DNA of 64,000 nucleotides, from positions 124,001-188,000 of the forward strand of contig CBIHNW010000005.1 of assembly GCA_966211795.1 (NCBI GenBank). The letters run 5' to 3'. The position numbers were made by a program, and so were the translations under genes. The stretch comes from 21-14-0-10-47-8 sp966211795. GTDB taxonomy: Bacteria; Bdellovibrionota; Bdellovibrionia; Bdellovibrionales; Bdellovibrionaceae. The notes beneath the pieces are model-generated. The model did not search any database. It was given only the letters and a program-made list of their open reading frames with translations, and had not been told where the DNA came from. Numbering within the stretch: position 1 is the first letter of the stretch; the number at the start of each line of letters is the position of its first letter. Shown here in pieces: positions 10,401-18,639 of this stretch.

Positions 10401-11220
10401 CCCGCGCGAGTACACGGAAATCGTGGCCGCGAACGTGCGCAACAATCTGCGTTTCGCCAGCCTTGGCCAGAGCGATCGCACCACCATGGGCCGCTCGGTC
10501 CTGACCATGGGTTGGATGAGTGACAGCGCTTGGTATGGAAATAACGACGCTTCGTTGTTCCCTCCGCAATATGTCGAGAAAATTCGAAATCAACAACAGT
10601 TCAGCTTGGGCCTTGTCGCCATTTTGCTGAAAGGGCGCAACAAGGATGACAATCCGAATTTTGTCGATGGCTGGGAAGGCTCGGTCTACGATCCGAACAC
10701 GGACAAATCTTCGCCACTGACGAACGCGTACATCATGCCGGGCGGAACCGTGATTGCCAGCTCTCCGGGAATGTTCCTGTATCCGATCACCAAATTCACG
10801 CCTTACTCGGATAAAGAAGGATATCTCTTTGCCTATAAACTCGAGTATTCGCGGGACACCACGGACTCGCTTTCAGAATTCAGCGTGAAGACAGATCTGC
10901 GTGAACTTCATGAACGTCTGATCAATGCATGCGTGATGGGAACGGATGGCGCCAACAATGGTCTGGCGCACTTTTTCACCTCGACGGTGCCGGAATTTAA
11001 AGGCTTTCAGATGGGAGAAGGTCTGGCGAGAAATGAAGAGACCCGAAAACTGTTTCTCGAGTCCATCGATAAAGCTTTCGCGGCTTATTACGCTTCCAAT
11101 AAATCTGCGAAGCCCGAGACCTGCCGAGAATCGATTCGCGGTCTGGGCTTGATCATTTCTTCGGCGGCGATCTTAAACGGTTATTGGCTTCCTGAAGTCA
11201 TGGATTACATCCAGAAATAG
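7453..11220 (+). CDS. Giant zinc metalloprotease lipoprotein (metzincin-like)
   Basis: This 1255-residue protein carries HEYGHFLGLGH at 637-647 (ligands H637, H641, H647; base E638) and a Met-turn TSVMGY (Met685), so it is a metzincin-type zinc protease. It resembles the minus-strand protease at 2217-6311 in size, export signal and overall plan. The ATG at 7453 has a good ribosome site (AAAGGGG), yet the lipobox (LAAAC, Cys72) comes after a 50-residue basic N-terminal extension, which is unusually long. No good later start was found; GTG 7637 would leave too short a signal. It begins a plus-strand unit of four genes with only 7 bases before the next one. Confidence 0.86.
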   Translation: MLKQQNWLKMRRFQNAVRKLWSSSANTENLRDPSTPRLLNDRQSLQHPRANLLYKGSFSALVVAGLALAAACTYKSPATETPVPSETETSKSFFITTKVDPKTGQTINVPKTFLCGWASEMETGWAAQTAYTNNVMVPEHCNIVFEITESKLLGKLINPSFPNDPTRWEVVLTIPIKSHYYTETEKDGAGRDTNRVIRNTSRSHWSARPNMDLDLDSINFQTRWASYDFWGSNTNIGTMNVEKVEWDTKSGFLAFTVNRGTYGSSYSRIRFNFQAFETNPDFKSTPFNDKNYKRMNVLHIIGEKVNGLYPILQAAHWDLTKKHEIRLWQFPEAYKEIVKEVVSDWNEALRKAEATTLSDGPFVVSDTPAEHAFDLRYPTIAWVADEKISSYSALGVGMALADVKNGEIKWGMITLYGGMIESYMKSYLPTSTDSGMAGKIAGQILSRLGLPTSLDLPPAFRNLVGKMGLPRSEGERLAMDLVKARIDKSKKEPSDTEMKAEAERLQNTLQDIFNKGVQLSQSKLATAKLQTSTKNFGAMMRKNLFPANDQADNEISDSDSDPGSQKRVAKANTSRARENELIQKFSGPMFCQGRTFADVATGWAKAISANADKTGSKDGVAKDRQILRNIIKELTSHEYGHFLGLGHQFKENILPAKGSVPDSIYNSLVENAREENGYTNYTSVMGYRNPEVEIAQKEGVKPGPQDILVLRFLYRQEYATYKTGDADFTFANLPANGIIPDANPEKPEYKTSYFPQCNDVEATLALDPYCNRFDKGSNANVIMKSYFSDLTSSLHTLFAFTDARGGCPECVEGYLWFKSFRTLGRTRVFYDYMRLYFKKEIDRIRSDEDALMEFSSACQREKIEQINNPTLKQIFTEKPQLKELCQANALAMREMKGLVSLDLTDFTQKDVSGKFLPGGMDGGDAERDWSRWSGSWTEMTGLPVKTATLYALTTGVPWSTDMGMMANPLYDDPNYRFSYSYLYPREYTEIVAANVRNNLRFASLGQSDRTTMGRSVLTMGWMSDSAWYGNNDASLFPPQYVEKIRNQQQFSLGLVAILLKGRNKDDNPNFVDGWEGSVYDPNTDKSSPLTNAYIMPGGTVIASSPGMFLYPITKFTPYSDKEGYLFAYKLEYSRDTTDSLSEFSVKTDLRELHERLINACVMGTDGANNGLAHFFTSTVPEFKGFQMGEGLARNEETRKLFLESIDKAFAAYYASNKSAKPETCRESIRGLGLIISSAAILNGYWLPEVMDYIQK

Positions 11221-11227
11221 GTGATGC

Positions 11228-14200
11228 ATGAGAAAGCAAATTTACTCTCTATTCGCTGTTTCGATCGCCTTCTCGATATCGGCCTGCTCGTTTAAAAAAT
11301 CAGACCGCGGATTGAACGAAGAGGCACAGCCGACAAATTTGACGATTTCGACCGACGACAAAGCGGCTCCCCGATCGGCGGGCACTGAGGTCGTGGCAAG
11401 CGTCCAGAATTTGGATCTCAAGTCGATCTTTGACAAAACAAGCGCGATCGCGACCGAAGCCGATGCGATCGGCGTGATCGATGCTTTGGAAAAATCAACG
11501 GTCAATGCCAGCGTTTGGAATGATCCCAAACTGCGCGTCGCGGACAATGTCGTCACGTCCCTTTCTTATTACAACTGGGCGGTGATCCGCTTGATCGAGA
11601 TCGCGCCTGACTCTCAACAGACGGCGGCCGTGATCGAACGCTACCAGAAGATGGCGATGGCAGGTTGCTCGGACGAGCTCACCAACTGCCAGAATATCTT
11701 GTGGCTTAGAAAGGATCCGCGATCCAGCAAGGTCATCGAAATGATCGTGACACTTTTGGATAAAAAAATGGATGCTCAGTGCAAGACGGACTGTGCGTCT
11801 TCTTTGAAACAATATTATGATCTTTTGGCGGCTTCGTTCGATATGCAGAACCACTTTGCCAATCCGACGCTTGAATTTCTTTACCTGAAACGGGCCAGCC
11901 AATTTGCCGCAGTCTCGAAATCAGGTCCGGAGCAAAACTCGGACTTCTTAAAGCGCCACGGCAGAATTTTCGAGAATCTGATGGCGCAGCATCCGGCTGA
12001 CGCTAAAGATGAAAAATTCGCGGCCTTCGTCAAAGCTTTTCAGCCTTGGACGTTTTCGCATTTAACGGCGAACAATTTCCCTTACGGCGCTGAGAAAATG
12101 TTTTCTTTCGCGGCTCTTCATTACGTTTATGGCGAAGGCAAAAAAACCTTGAATCCGGACTTGCGGGCGGCGATCAATTCGTCGCAAGAGTCCGACGACA
12201 AGACCGGTCCATCTTTTAAAAAATCTCTGCAGACGTTGCTTTCAGACGCAAGATCGAAAGAAGTTTTCAAAGGATTGAATTTCGATACGAGCTCGATTCA
12301 GGGTGATGACTTTTACAATGAATACTTTTTCATGATCGATCGCCTGTACCGTGGGCATTTGAATTTGGAAGAAGCCGGAAGCCTTTGGCAGGGCTCACAG
12401 CAAGACCAAAAAAAGCTGATGAAAACGCTCGACTCTTATATCAAAATCGAATTGGTCAAACGCATCGTGAAAACGAATCAGTATCTGGGCGATATCTTCC
12501 TGCAAAAAGGCATCAAAAACGACGACCTGTTCAAGCAAGCCATCCAAAAGAGCGAGCCGCTGACGAAAGAGTGGGACGTGATGGGATCGCAAATGGATCG
12601 CATCGCCATTTTCTTAGGACAACAAAGGGGCTCCGGCGAAAACGCCTTGAATTTAAAGGAAGCTCAGTCGTTGATCGAAAGCGTGAAGCGAAATGCCAAA
12701 TTCATCTCGGTCTACCCGAATATGATGCTGCTTGGATATTTCATGATCGGCGCGGATGCGAAATTCAAATTCACCTCATGGTCCGGCCGAGAATTCGAAG
12801 TCGATCCAACCACAATCATGGATTACATGCTGGATGGCGGATTGGGAGACCCATGGTTCCTATTCGGTGGCGATACGGCTCCGCTGAACAAGACCGAGCT
12901 GATCTACGCCTTTCATTATGCATTGAATGCTGGCGCATTTGAGACCTTTGCCTCGATCAAAGACAGCAAGGGGCTGCAGATCATCGACCGGGTTTCGTTT
13001 TTTCAAAAAGCCCTCAAGAAAACTATATTGAATGACTTTGGAAGACTGAAAGATGCATTGGCCAAGCTGCAAACGCCGACCAACACCATCTCAGACTATT
13101 CAGCATTGATGGATGTTTGTGAGAATGAATCCAAAAACAATAAGAACTATCAAACATTGATGAAGCTCGATGAGCTTCAGTACTTTTCGATTTTCGGCAC
13201 CAAGGGTAAGGGGTTGATCGGATCTGCGCTCAGTCTTTTTGATCCGATGAACGAATTCGCGGCCGTTCGTGACACCTATGAACTGCGCCTGACCCAGCTC
13301 AAAGCAATGATGGAACCCTTGCAGGCCAATATGGATCGCTTGAATCTACCATCGGCCGAAATTAAGAAAATGAAAGCCCAACTGCAGACAGATCTGGATG
13401 AATTGGAAAACATCAAGCGTGATTTTTTGAAAGAAGCCGTCACCCAGTACCGATCTTTATCCGCCTGCACCGGCCGGCTGATTTGGATCGAGCGTGAGCG
13501 TGAGTCTCAGATCTTCACCGCAGAGACGAACTATCTGGGTCAAGTCTATGATGCCATGACGACGTTAAAGGGTCTCAGTGGCGAAGATCGAAAGAAAAAA
13601 GCGGCCGAGCTCACCAAGTCCTTAGAGATGGGCGAAGGCGAAAGCATCGAGACGGAATCCTATGTCTTTTCGCGATGGAATCTCCTGAGCCGATTCGCCC
13701 GCTTTTCAAGTGCGCTGAAACCGACCGTGAATTTCGTCGAACCTGACTCGACGACCAAAGATTCGCTCAAATCACAAGTCCGGCAGATCACCTTTATTAG
13801 CAAATCTTCGGGTGAGGTTTTATCGCGTGAAGCCTTTATCAACAATGGGATGACGCAGCTGAATTCACAAAGCGGCAGTATGGTTGCCTGGTTGCAGGAT
13901 ATCGCGACCTTGAACACCTGGAATACGGAACTGTCGACAGCAGTTTCTTTGTACAAAATGGGATTTGATACCGATCTCTACAAAGACCCGAAGACATCGC
14001 TTTCGGCCGGCGAGATCATCGATCTGGCTTTAGAGACCGCGTCTTTCGTGAACATCCAAGAAACCGAGAAAATCTGGCTTAAAAAGATGAGCCAAAACGA
14101 GTTGATTCCTCGAGATAAAATTCGTGGTTTCTTGTTTGATACCACCGAAACTGAATTTCGCGGCATTTTGGACACGGCTTACATGCAGGTGACCGACGTC

Positions 14201-14575
14201 ACTGGTGATTTGAAAGAGGCCGCCCGGCACGCCATGGCTTTCACCAACAAGGGCCGGTTGTTATTTCCAATGCCCGAGAAAATTGAAACCGCGATCAATG
14301 CGAAATACAAGCGCTTCGTCACCCGCAGCGAAGAGATCATCAAGAACTTTGATGACGCCATCGAAGCAAAGCAGAAAAAGCTGGATCTTAAAAATCTGCA
14401 GATCACTTACCGTCTCGACGGCCAGGGAACTTCGGTTTACACGCCGAACCTGATCGACAACGGGAGCTCGGTCCTGGTGGATGTGCGCAAACAGAACAAT
14501 AACAAAGCAATCCTTTCGGACTTTCACAATCGAAGGACCAATCAATTTTACAAAGAAAGCATGAATCAAAAATAA
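11228..14575 (+). CDS. Giant lipoprotein of unknown function, protease-locus associated
   Basis: This is a 1115-residue lipoprotein (signal MRKQIYSLFAVSIAF, lipobox SISAC). The mature protein is mainly helical and charged, without a domain I recognise. It shares a segment with the lipoprotein at 15401-18619: a paired-Cys region (CSDELTNC here, CQDDLKEC there), then FDMQNHF against FDVQNQEF, at equivalent positions. The two are therefore paralogues. The start has AGGTGA five bases upstream. Its stop overlaps the start of the barrel gene (TAATG), so translation is probably coupled. A chaperone, inhibitor or adaptor role for the protease is possible but has no motif support. Confidence 0.75.
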   Translation: MRKQIYSLFAVSIAFSISACSFKKSDRGLNEEAQPTNLTISTDDKAAPRSAGTEVVASVQNLDLKSIFDKTSAIATEADAIGVIDALEKSTVNASVWNDPKLRVADNVVTSLSYYNWAVIRLIEIAPDSQQTAAVIERYQKMAMAGCSDELTNCQNILWLRKDPRSSKVIEMIVTLLDKKMDAQCKTDCASSLKQYYDLLAASFDMQNHFANPTLEFLYLKRASQFAAVSKSGPEQNSDFLKRHGRIFENLMAQHPADAKDEKFAAFVKAFQPWTFSHLTANNFPYGAEKMFSFAALHYVYGEGKKTLNPDLRAAINSSQESDDKTGPSFKKSLQTLLSDARSKEVFKGLNFDTSSIQGDDFYNEYFFMIDRLYRGHLNLEEAGSLWQGSQQDQKKLMKTLDSYIKIELVKRIVKTNQYLGDIFLQKGIKNDDLFKQAIQKSEPLTKEWDVMGSQMDRIAIFLGQQRGSGENALNLKEAQSLIESVKRNAKFISVYPNMMLLGYFMIGADAKFKFTSWSGREFEVDPTTIMDYMLDGGLGDPWFLFGGDTAPLNKTELIYAFHYALNAGAFETFASIKDSKGLQIIDRVSFFQKALKKTILNDFGRLKDALAKLQTPTNTISDYSALMDVCENESKNNKNYQTLMKLDELQYFSIFGTKGKGLIGSALSLFDPMNEFAAVRDTYELRLTQLKAMMEPLQANMDRLNLPSAEIKKMKAQLQTDLDELENIKRDFLKEAVTQYRSLSACTGRLIWIERERESQIFTAETNYLGQVYDAMTTLKGLSGEDRKKKAAELTKSLEMGEGESIETESYVFSRWNLLSRFARFSSALKPTVNFVEPDSTTKDSLKSQVRQITFISKSSGEVLSREAFINNGMTQLNSQSGSMVAWLQDIATLNTWNTELSTAVSLYKMGFDTDLYKDPKTSLSAGEIIDLALETASFVNIQETEKIWLKKMSQNELIPRDKIRGFLFDTTETEFRGILDTAYMQVTDVTGDLKEAARHAMAFTNKGRLLFPMPEKIETAINAKYKRFVTRSEEIIKNFDDAIEAKQKKLDLKNLQITYRLDGQGTSVYTPNLIDNGSSVLVDVRKQNNNKAILSDFHNRRTNQFYKESMNQK

Positions 14576-15411
14576 TGAAACGCTTGCTGGCGGCTTTTTT
14601 CATCCTAACGAATTGTTGCCTGGCCATGGCCCAGGGCACATCGCTGCGCACGGTGGTTGCGCAGTCGCGCACCAGCCGCGCCGAGACTTCGAAAGATTGG
14701 AAATTGTCAGCTGCATTTTCATCGGCGACGGATTTGAACCAATCAGACAACAAACGTCCTTACACGAATACTTTAGACCTAGGATTCGATTATGATCTTC
14801 GAAAAGACATATCGGCCAGCGTCGGCACCGGGTTGGTTTGGTTGGCGGACGGAAGCAATGTTAGAAATGAAGAGGGCAATCCAGCCTGGAATGACCTAAG
14901 TTTATCTTTGGGTTGGAAAACAAACCTATTTTCTAACAGCATGGCAACTTTGTCGGTCAGTGAAGATCTCCCAACCGGCAGCGAAAGCCGTGCGGAACAA
15001 GTGAAATCCGTGATCGGCACCGAAGCCGAATTGGACAACCCATTTTTCAATAAGCGTCTGGTTTTGGTCAATTTGCTCAACATCAGCCGCTTGGTCCAAA
15101 CATTCGATTCGTCTCCAAACACGCTGGAAAGCAATCCAGATACGGTCACCACCGGTCGATTCAAGCTGAGCTATCGGATCGCCAGCCATATCTCAATCGG
15201 CGCATCCGCCTCGGCTAAAAGCGTTCATTTCATCAATGATGAAAATGTCCTACGAACGAATACTTCCGAATTTATTTCCTATGCCTATCGAAATTGGAAC
15301 TTCAAACTCTCCTATACTCTAGGTCAGTACGACAAGAACGATTCCTATAAATTTCTTTACATGGACGAAACTCACCGGTTCATCAAATTGGGAGTGCAGG
15401 TTGAAATTTAA
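14575..15411 (+). CDS. Predicted outer-membrane beta-barrel protein, protease-associated
   Basis: This 278-residue protein has a clear signal peptide (MKRLLAAFFILTNCCLAMAQ) and repeated amphipathic strands such as WKLSAAFSSA and FKLSYTLGQY, consistent with a barrel of about 10-12 strands. It is the plus-strand counterpart of the barrels at 1141-1971 and 6332-7216. Its start codon overlaps the stop of the upstream giant lipoprotein by one base, and its 3' end overlaps the next gene by 11 bases. It is thus locked between two related lipoproteins, which suggests that they form one envelope complex. No transporter or enzyme signature is visible. Confidence 0.75.
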   Translation: MKRLLAAFFILTNCCLAMAQGTSLRTVVAQSRTSRAETSKDWKLSAAFSSATDLNQSDNKRPYTNTLDLGFDYDLRKDISASVGTGLVWLADGSNVRNEEGNPAWNDLSLSLGWKTNLFSNSMATLSVSEDLPTGSESRAEQVKSVIGTEAELDNPFFNKRLVLVNLLNISRLVQTFDSSPNTLESNPDTVTTGRFKLSYRIASHISIGASASAKSVHFINDENVLRTNTSEFISYAYRNWNFKLSYTLGQYDKNDSYKFLYMDETHRFIKLGVQVEI

Positions 15412-18400
15412 CTCGCTCCTTCTTTTCAGCTTGAATTTGCTTTTGCTCACCGCCTGCGGTGGGAAGCTCGATCCCGTGAATCAGCACGAGGACGCCATTG
15501 CTCCCGCCCAGGTTCTCGCCGTTGACTCGCACCAAGAAACCACGCAGAGCCTGGATGAAATCGACCGTTTGTTGAAAATTGAAGATCCCCATGCCTTTCT
15601 CGAAAATGCCAAAAATACATATCTGAATCTGAAGCTTTGGCAGGAAGAGCGCGTCTCGAAAAATTCTTCCTTTCCCCCGTTCATAGAGCTGGTGCACAGC
15701 CGGCTTTTGGATCTGCCGGCGAATCAGCGGTGGCCCGAATTGGCGAAGCACTTTGATTCTCTTTGCCAAGATGATTTGAAAGAATGCGGTCAACTGAAGA
15801 TCTTGAAGACTTCACCGAAGAGTGCCGCCCTCTTGGTCGAGGTTGCCTTGCAGCAAAAGGACATTGCCAAGAAATACAATTTTTTTCTGATGGCCTTTGA
15901 CGTGCAAAACCAAGAATTCCCGCAAGCGACCATGCAGGCATTTTTGAATGACATCAAAGCTTACCGCGACAGTCTGATCAGCTCGGGCAACAAAGACCTA
16001 TTGGCACGCGTGGACCGCGTTCTGTCTGTTATGTTCAATCTTTATCAGTCTGGCCGACTGCAGATCAAAGACAAAAGCTGGATCGCCGACCTGCCACTTT
16101 TAAATTCCATCAAAGCCGAAGACGTTGCTGTCGCCGCAAAATATTCCGTTACGGAAAAAGCTGGCAAGTTCACCCTCAGCCCTCAGCTGCTGCAGGAAAT
16201 TGAGAAGAATCAAAAGCTTCCGGACAGTTTTTCAAACCGCATGGTCTGGGTTGAAAAGGCCAATAGCAGACTGAAAACTCAGTTGAAAATTCCGGCATTG
16301 GAAAAAGACGCCTATTTTTACGTCATCGATCAGCTCTTCACGTCTCGTTGGTCGCCGAAGCAGGCTGATGCCTTTGTGAAAAGTGCGGGACTTGAAATTC
16401 CGAAAGCCTTTGAATACGCCAAGATCTACACCCAGTCTCAGCTGGCGTACGTGATGGCGGTCGCGCAACAAGAGCTGGCCGATTTTTTAAAAAAGACTCC
16501 GGGTCTCAATGCTTCAAATCTTTTTGTCGATGGCAAGAAGGCCCTGTCTCGCTCTTCAATCGAGGCGCGGGCGCTCCCCGATCACTTTCGAAACGTGCTG
16601 CAATTTTTTTCGCTCTCCGCGCCGAAATCCAGCGAAGATCAATCCTACTTTAAGATTGTCAGCACGCTCGAGAAAACCGTGAAGATGACGATTTCTTATC
16701 CGGTCGCGCTCGTGCTGTTTGATACGGCGACAAGGCTGGGGATCACTCCGAATCAAATTGTCGCTTTGGATGGGCAATTGAATTTTTCGCAGTGGGCGCT
16801 CGAAAGCTACGTCCAACAGTTCATTCGTGGCGAAGTCGATCCGCTGTTGGATTACACCTTGGATAAACATCCCCTGTCTTCATTCGAAGTCATTGAAGCC
16901 ATCGAGATGACCGCAAAGAGCGGCTGGTACGAAAGCATGGGACGAACACCGGACGAGGCCTTACGAGATCTCTTCGAAGTCTACATGCAGTCCAATGCGT
17001 GGAAGGTGTACTTTGGTCAATTCGAAGACGTGAATGTCCCAACCAAATTAGCCGTACTGAAAGACAGCCTGCAGACACTGGAAGCCAAGTTCAATACGGG
17101 AGAATGGCAAGACACGGTCCATTTTTGCAAAGGTCTACAAGGCAACGGAGCCAAACCCCGACAGACACTGAACCTTATTGCCTTGACGGAATCACCGACA
17201 TTGGGAAGCCTGGCCAAGCGAATTTCGTATGCCGAGAACTCGAGCCGAACCTCGGGCGGCTCCGGAAATACTTCGTTTGAGTACACCGATCCGGGCTATT
17301 TCATGATCAGCAAAAAAACCATGGATCAGATCGAATGGCTTCGCTTGGACATCTTGCCGACCCTGCAATACTTTTCGTCGCTGCAAAAAGGGCTGGAGAA
17401 ATCCGGAATCAAGACTCCACTGTTCGAGCACAGCTTGGAAAACGTCAAGGAGCTCTCAAAAACATACGCCACCAAATTCATGAAACGCTTCAAAGAAGCG
17501 CATGATTGTTATTTCTATTTGATGACTCGCGAGCGCGAAGTGATGAGCCAATTGGTTATTTACGAAAAAGCCTATTGGCAGTGGGCGCACGCCCAAATTG
17601 CGGCCGGTCAGGATATCAGCTCGCCGTTCACCAAGAATCTTCCGAGCGGAATGAATTACCGCACGCAGGTGAAAGATGGAAATCTGATCATCTACACTTG
17701 GGATTTGTTGTTGCGTCTTCGGGTGTATCTAGAATCCGGTTTACCGCAATTGAAGCTGCCCGCCATCGCGGCCAACATGACCATCGTGATTCCCGAATCA
17801 CTGACGAAGGATCTTCTTTATCGAGAATCGCAAATCTCTCAGGTACCTCTCGGGACCAAAGCGGACGCATTCGCCACCCAAGTGGTGCGGCAAGGAGGGC
17901 TCGCCGGCGACAACCGAATCGTTGAATGGTTTCTGAACTCTTATATGGATATCATCAATCTCAAGACGTACGAAGACGCGACCGCCTTGTTTTACCGGGC
18001 CGCACCGATTCTGAATCAGGTTTTGGGATTGCAGAACTATTTCACCTTGCAAGAATCCTTTGATGCCGTTCCGCGAATTCGCCGATTTTTAAGTTTGAGC
18101 GAAAACGAGCGAGCCAGTCAGGCCTTGATTGGTTTGCAAAGCAGGTTCATTTCAGACTTTCTGGAAAGTGGCGATCAGCTTTTGCAACAAGGTGGAAAGC
18201 CGCAACCGGTTTATGATCACGCGCTGAAGGCTTTCGCCGCCAACTGGATGGGCGGATTTGCGGATGACAATGCCTGGGAAGCTTCGGAAATGCGCACACC
18301 CCGCCCGCGCTCGATCGTTCCCATCGCCATCAAAGCCGACAAGCTTTACCAGTACCAGCTGGATTCGCAGTTCCAAATTTTTAGCTCAATGTCGAATGCG

Positions 18401-18619
18401 CGGGCGTTGATGATGGAAAGTTTTAAAACCACCATCCATGATGACCTTCAACTGGTGAGCGCCTTCGCGGACAAGGTTGAGACTGAATCGAAGCCGATGG
18501 AAGTTCTTTACAATAATACCGGCAAATTAAAGGCCGATAATTACAGCGCGGTGTTTTTACGAAATCTGCGCACCGTCGTCGACAAAATCAATCTGCGCAC
18601 CGGTGGTATGTATAAATAA
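15401..18619 (+). CDS. Giant lipoprotein of unknown function, paralogue of the 1115-residue one
   Basis: A TTG start at 15401, with GGGAG six bases upstream, gives a 1072-residue lipoprotein (MKFNSLLLFSLNLLLLTAC, lipobox LLTAC). The N-terminal third aligns by eye with the 1115-residue neighbour around the paired Cys motif and the FDxQN segment. The remainder is helical and rich in Lys, Glu and Ser, without catalytic motifs that I can name. It is the last gene of the plus-strand protease unit and ends 20 bases from the convergent addA gene. No clear terminator is visible in that gap. Confidence 0.74.
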   Translation: MKFNSLLLFSLNLLLLTACGGKLDPVNQHEDAIAPAQVLAVDSHQETTQSLDEIDRLLKIEDPHAFLENAKNTYLNLKLWQEERVSKNSSFPPFIELVHSRLLDLPANQRWPELAKHFDSLCQDDLKECGQLKILKTSPKSAALLVEVALQQKDIAKKYNFFLMAFDVQNQEFPQATMQAFLNDIKAYRDSLISSGNKDLLARVDRVLSVMFNLYQSGRLQIKDKSWIADLPLLNSIKAEDVAVAAKYSVTEKAGKFTLSPQLLQEIEKNQKLPDSFSNRMVWVEKANSRLKTQLKIPALEKDAYFYVIDQLFTSRWSPKQADAFVKSAGLEIPKAFEYAKIYTQSQLAYVMAVAQQELADFLKKTPGLNASNLFVDGKKALSRSSIEARALPDHFRNVLQFFSLSAPKSSEDQSYFKIVSTLEKTVKMTISYPVALVLFDTATRLGITPNQIVALDGQLNFSQWALESYVQQFIRGEVDPLLDYTLDKHPLSSFEVIEAIEMTAKSGWYESMGRTPDEALRDLFEVYMQSNAWKVYFGQFEDVNVPTKLAVLKDSLQTLEAKFNTGEWQDTVHFCKGLQGNGAKPRQTLNLIALTESPTLGSLAKRISYAENSSRTSGGSGNTSFEYTDPGYFMISKKTMDQIEWLRLDILPTLQYFSSLQKGLEKSGIKTPLFEHSLENVKELSKTYATKFMKRFKEAHDCYFYLMTREREVMSQLVIYEKAYWQWAHAQIAAGQDISSPFTKNLPSGMNYRTQVKDGNLIIYTWDLLLRLRVYLESGLPQLKLPAIAANMTIVIPESLTKDLLYRESQISQVPLGTKADAFATQVVRQGGLAGDNRIVEWFLNSYMDIINLKTYEDATALFYRAAPILNQVLGLQNYFTLQESFDAVPRIRRFLSLSENERASQALIGLQSRFISDFLESGDQLLQQGGKPQPVYDHALKAFAANWMGGFADDNAWEASEMRTPRPRSIVPIAIKADKLYQYQLDSQFQIFSSMSNARALMMESFKTTIHDDLQLVSAFADKVETESKPMEVLYNNTGKLKADNYSAVFLRNLRTVVDKINLRTGGMYK

Positions 18620-18639
18620 CGAAGAAGCTTGGTGATCGA

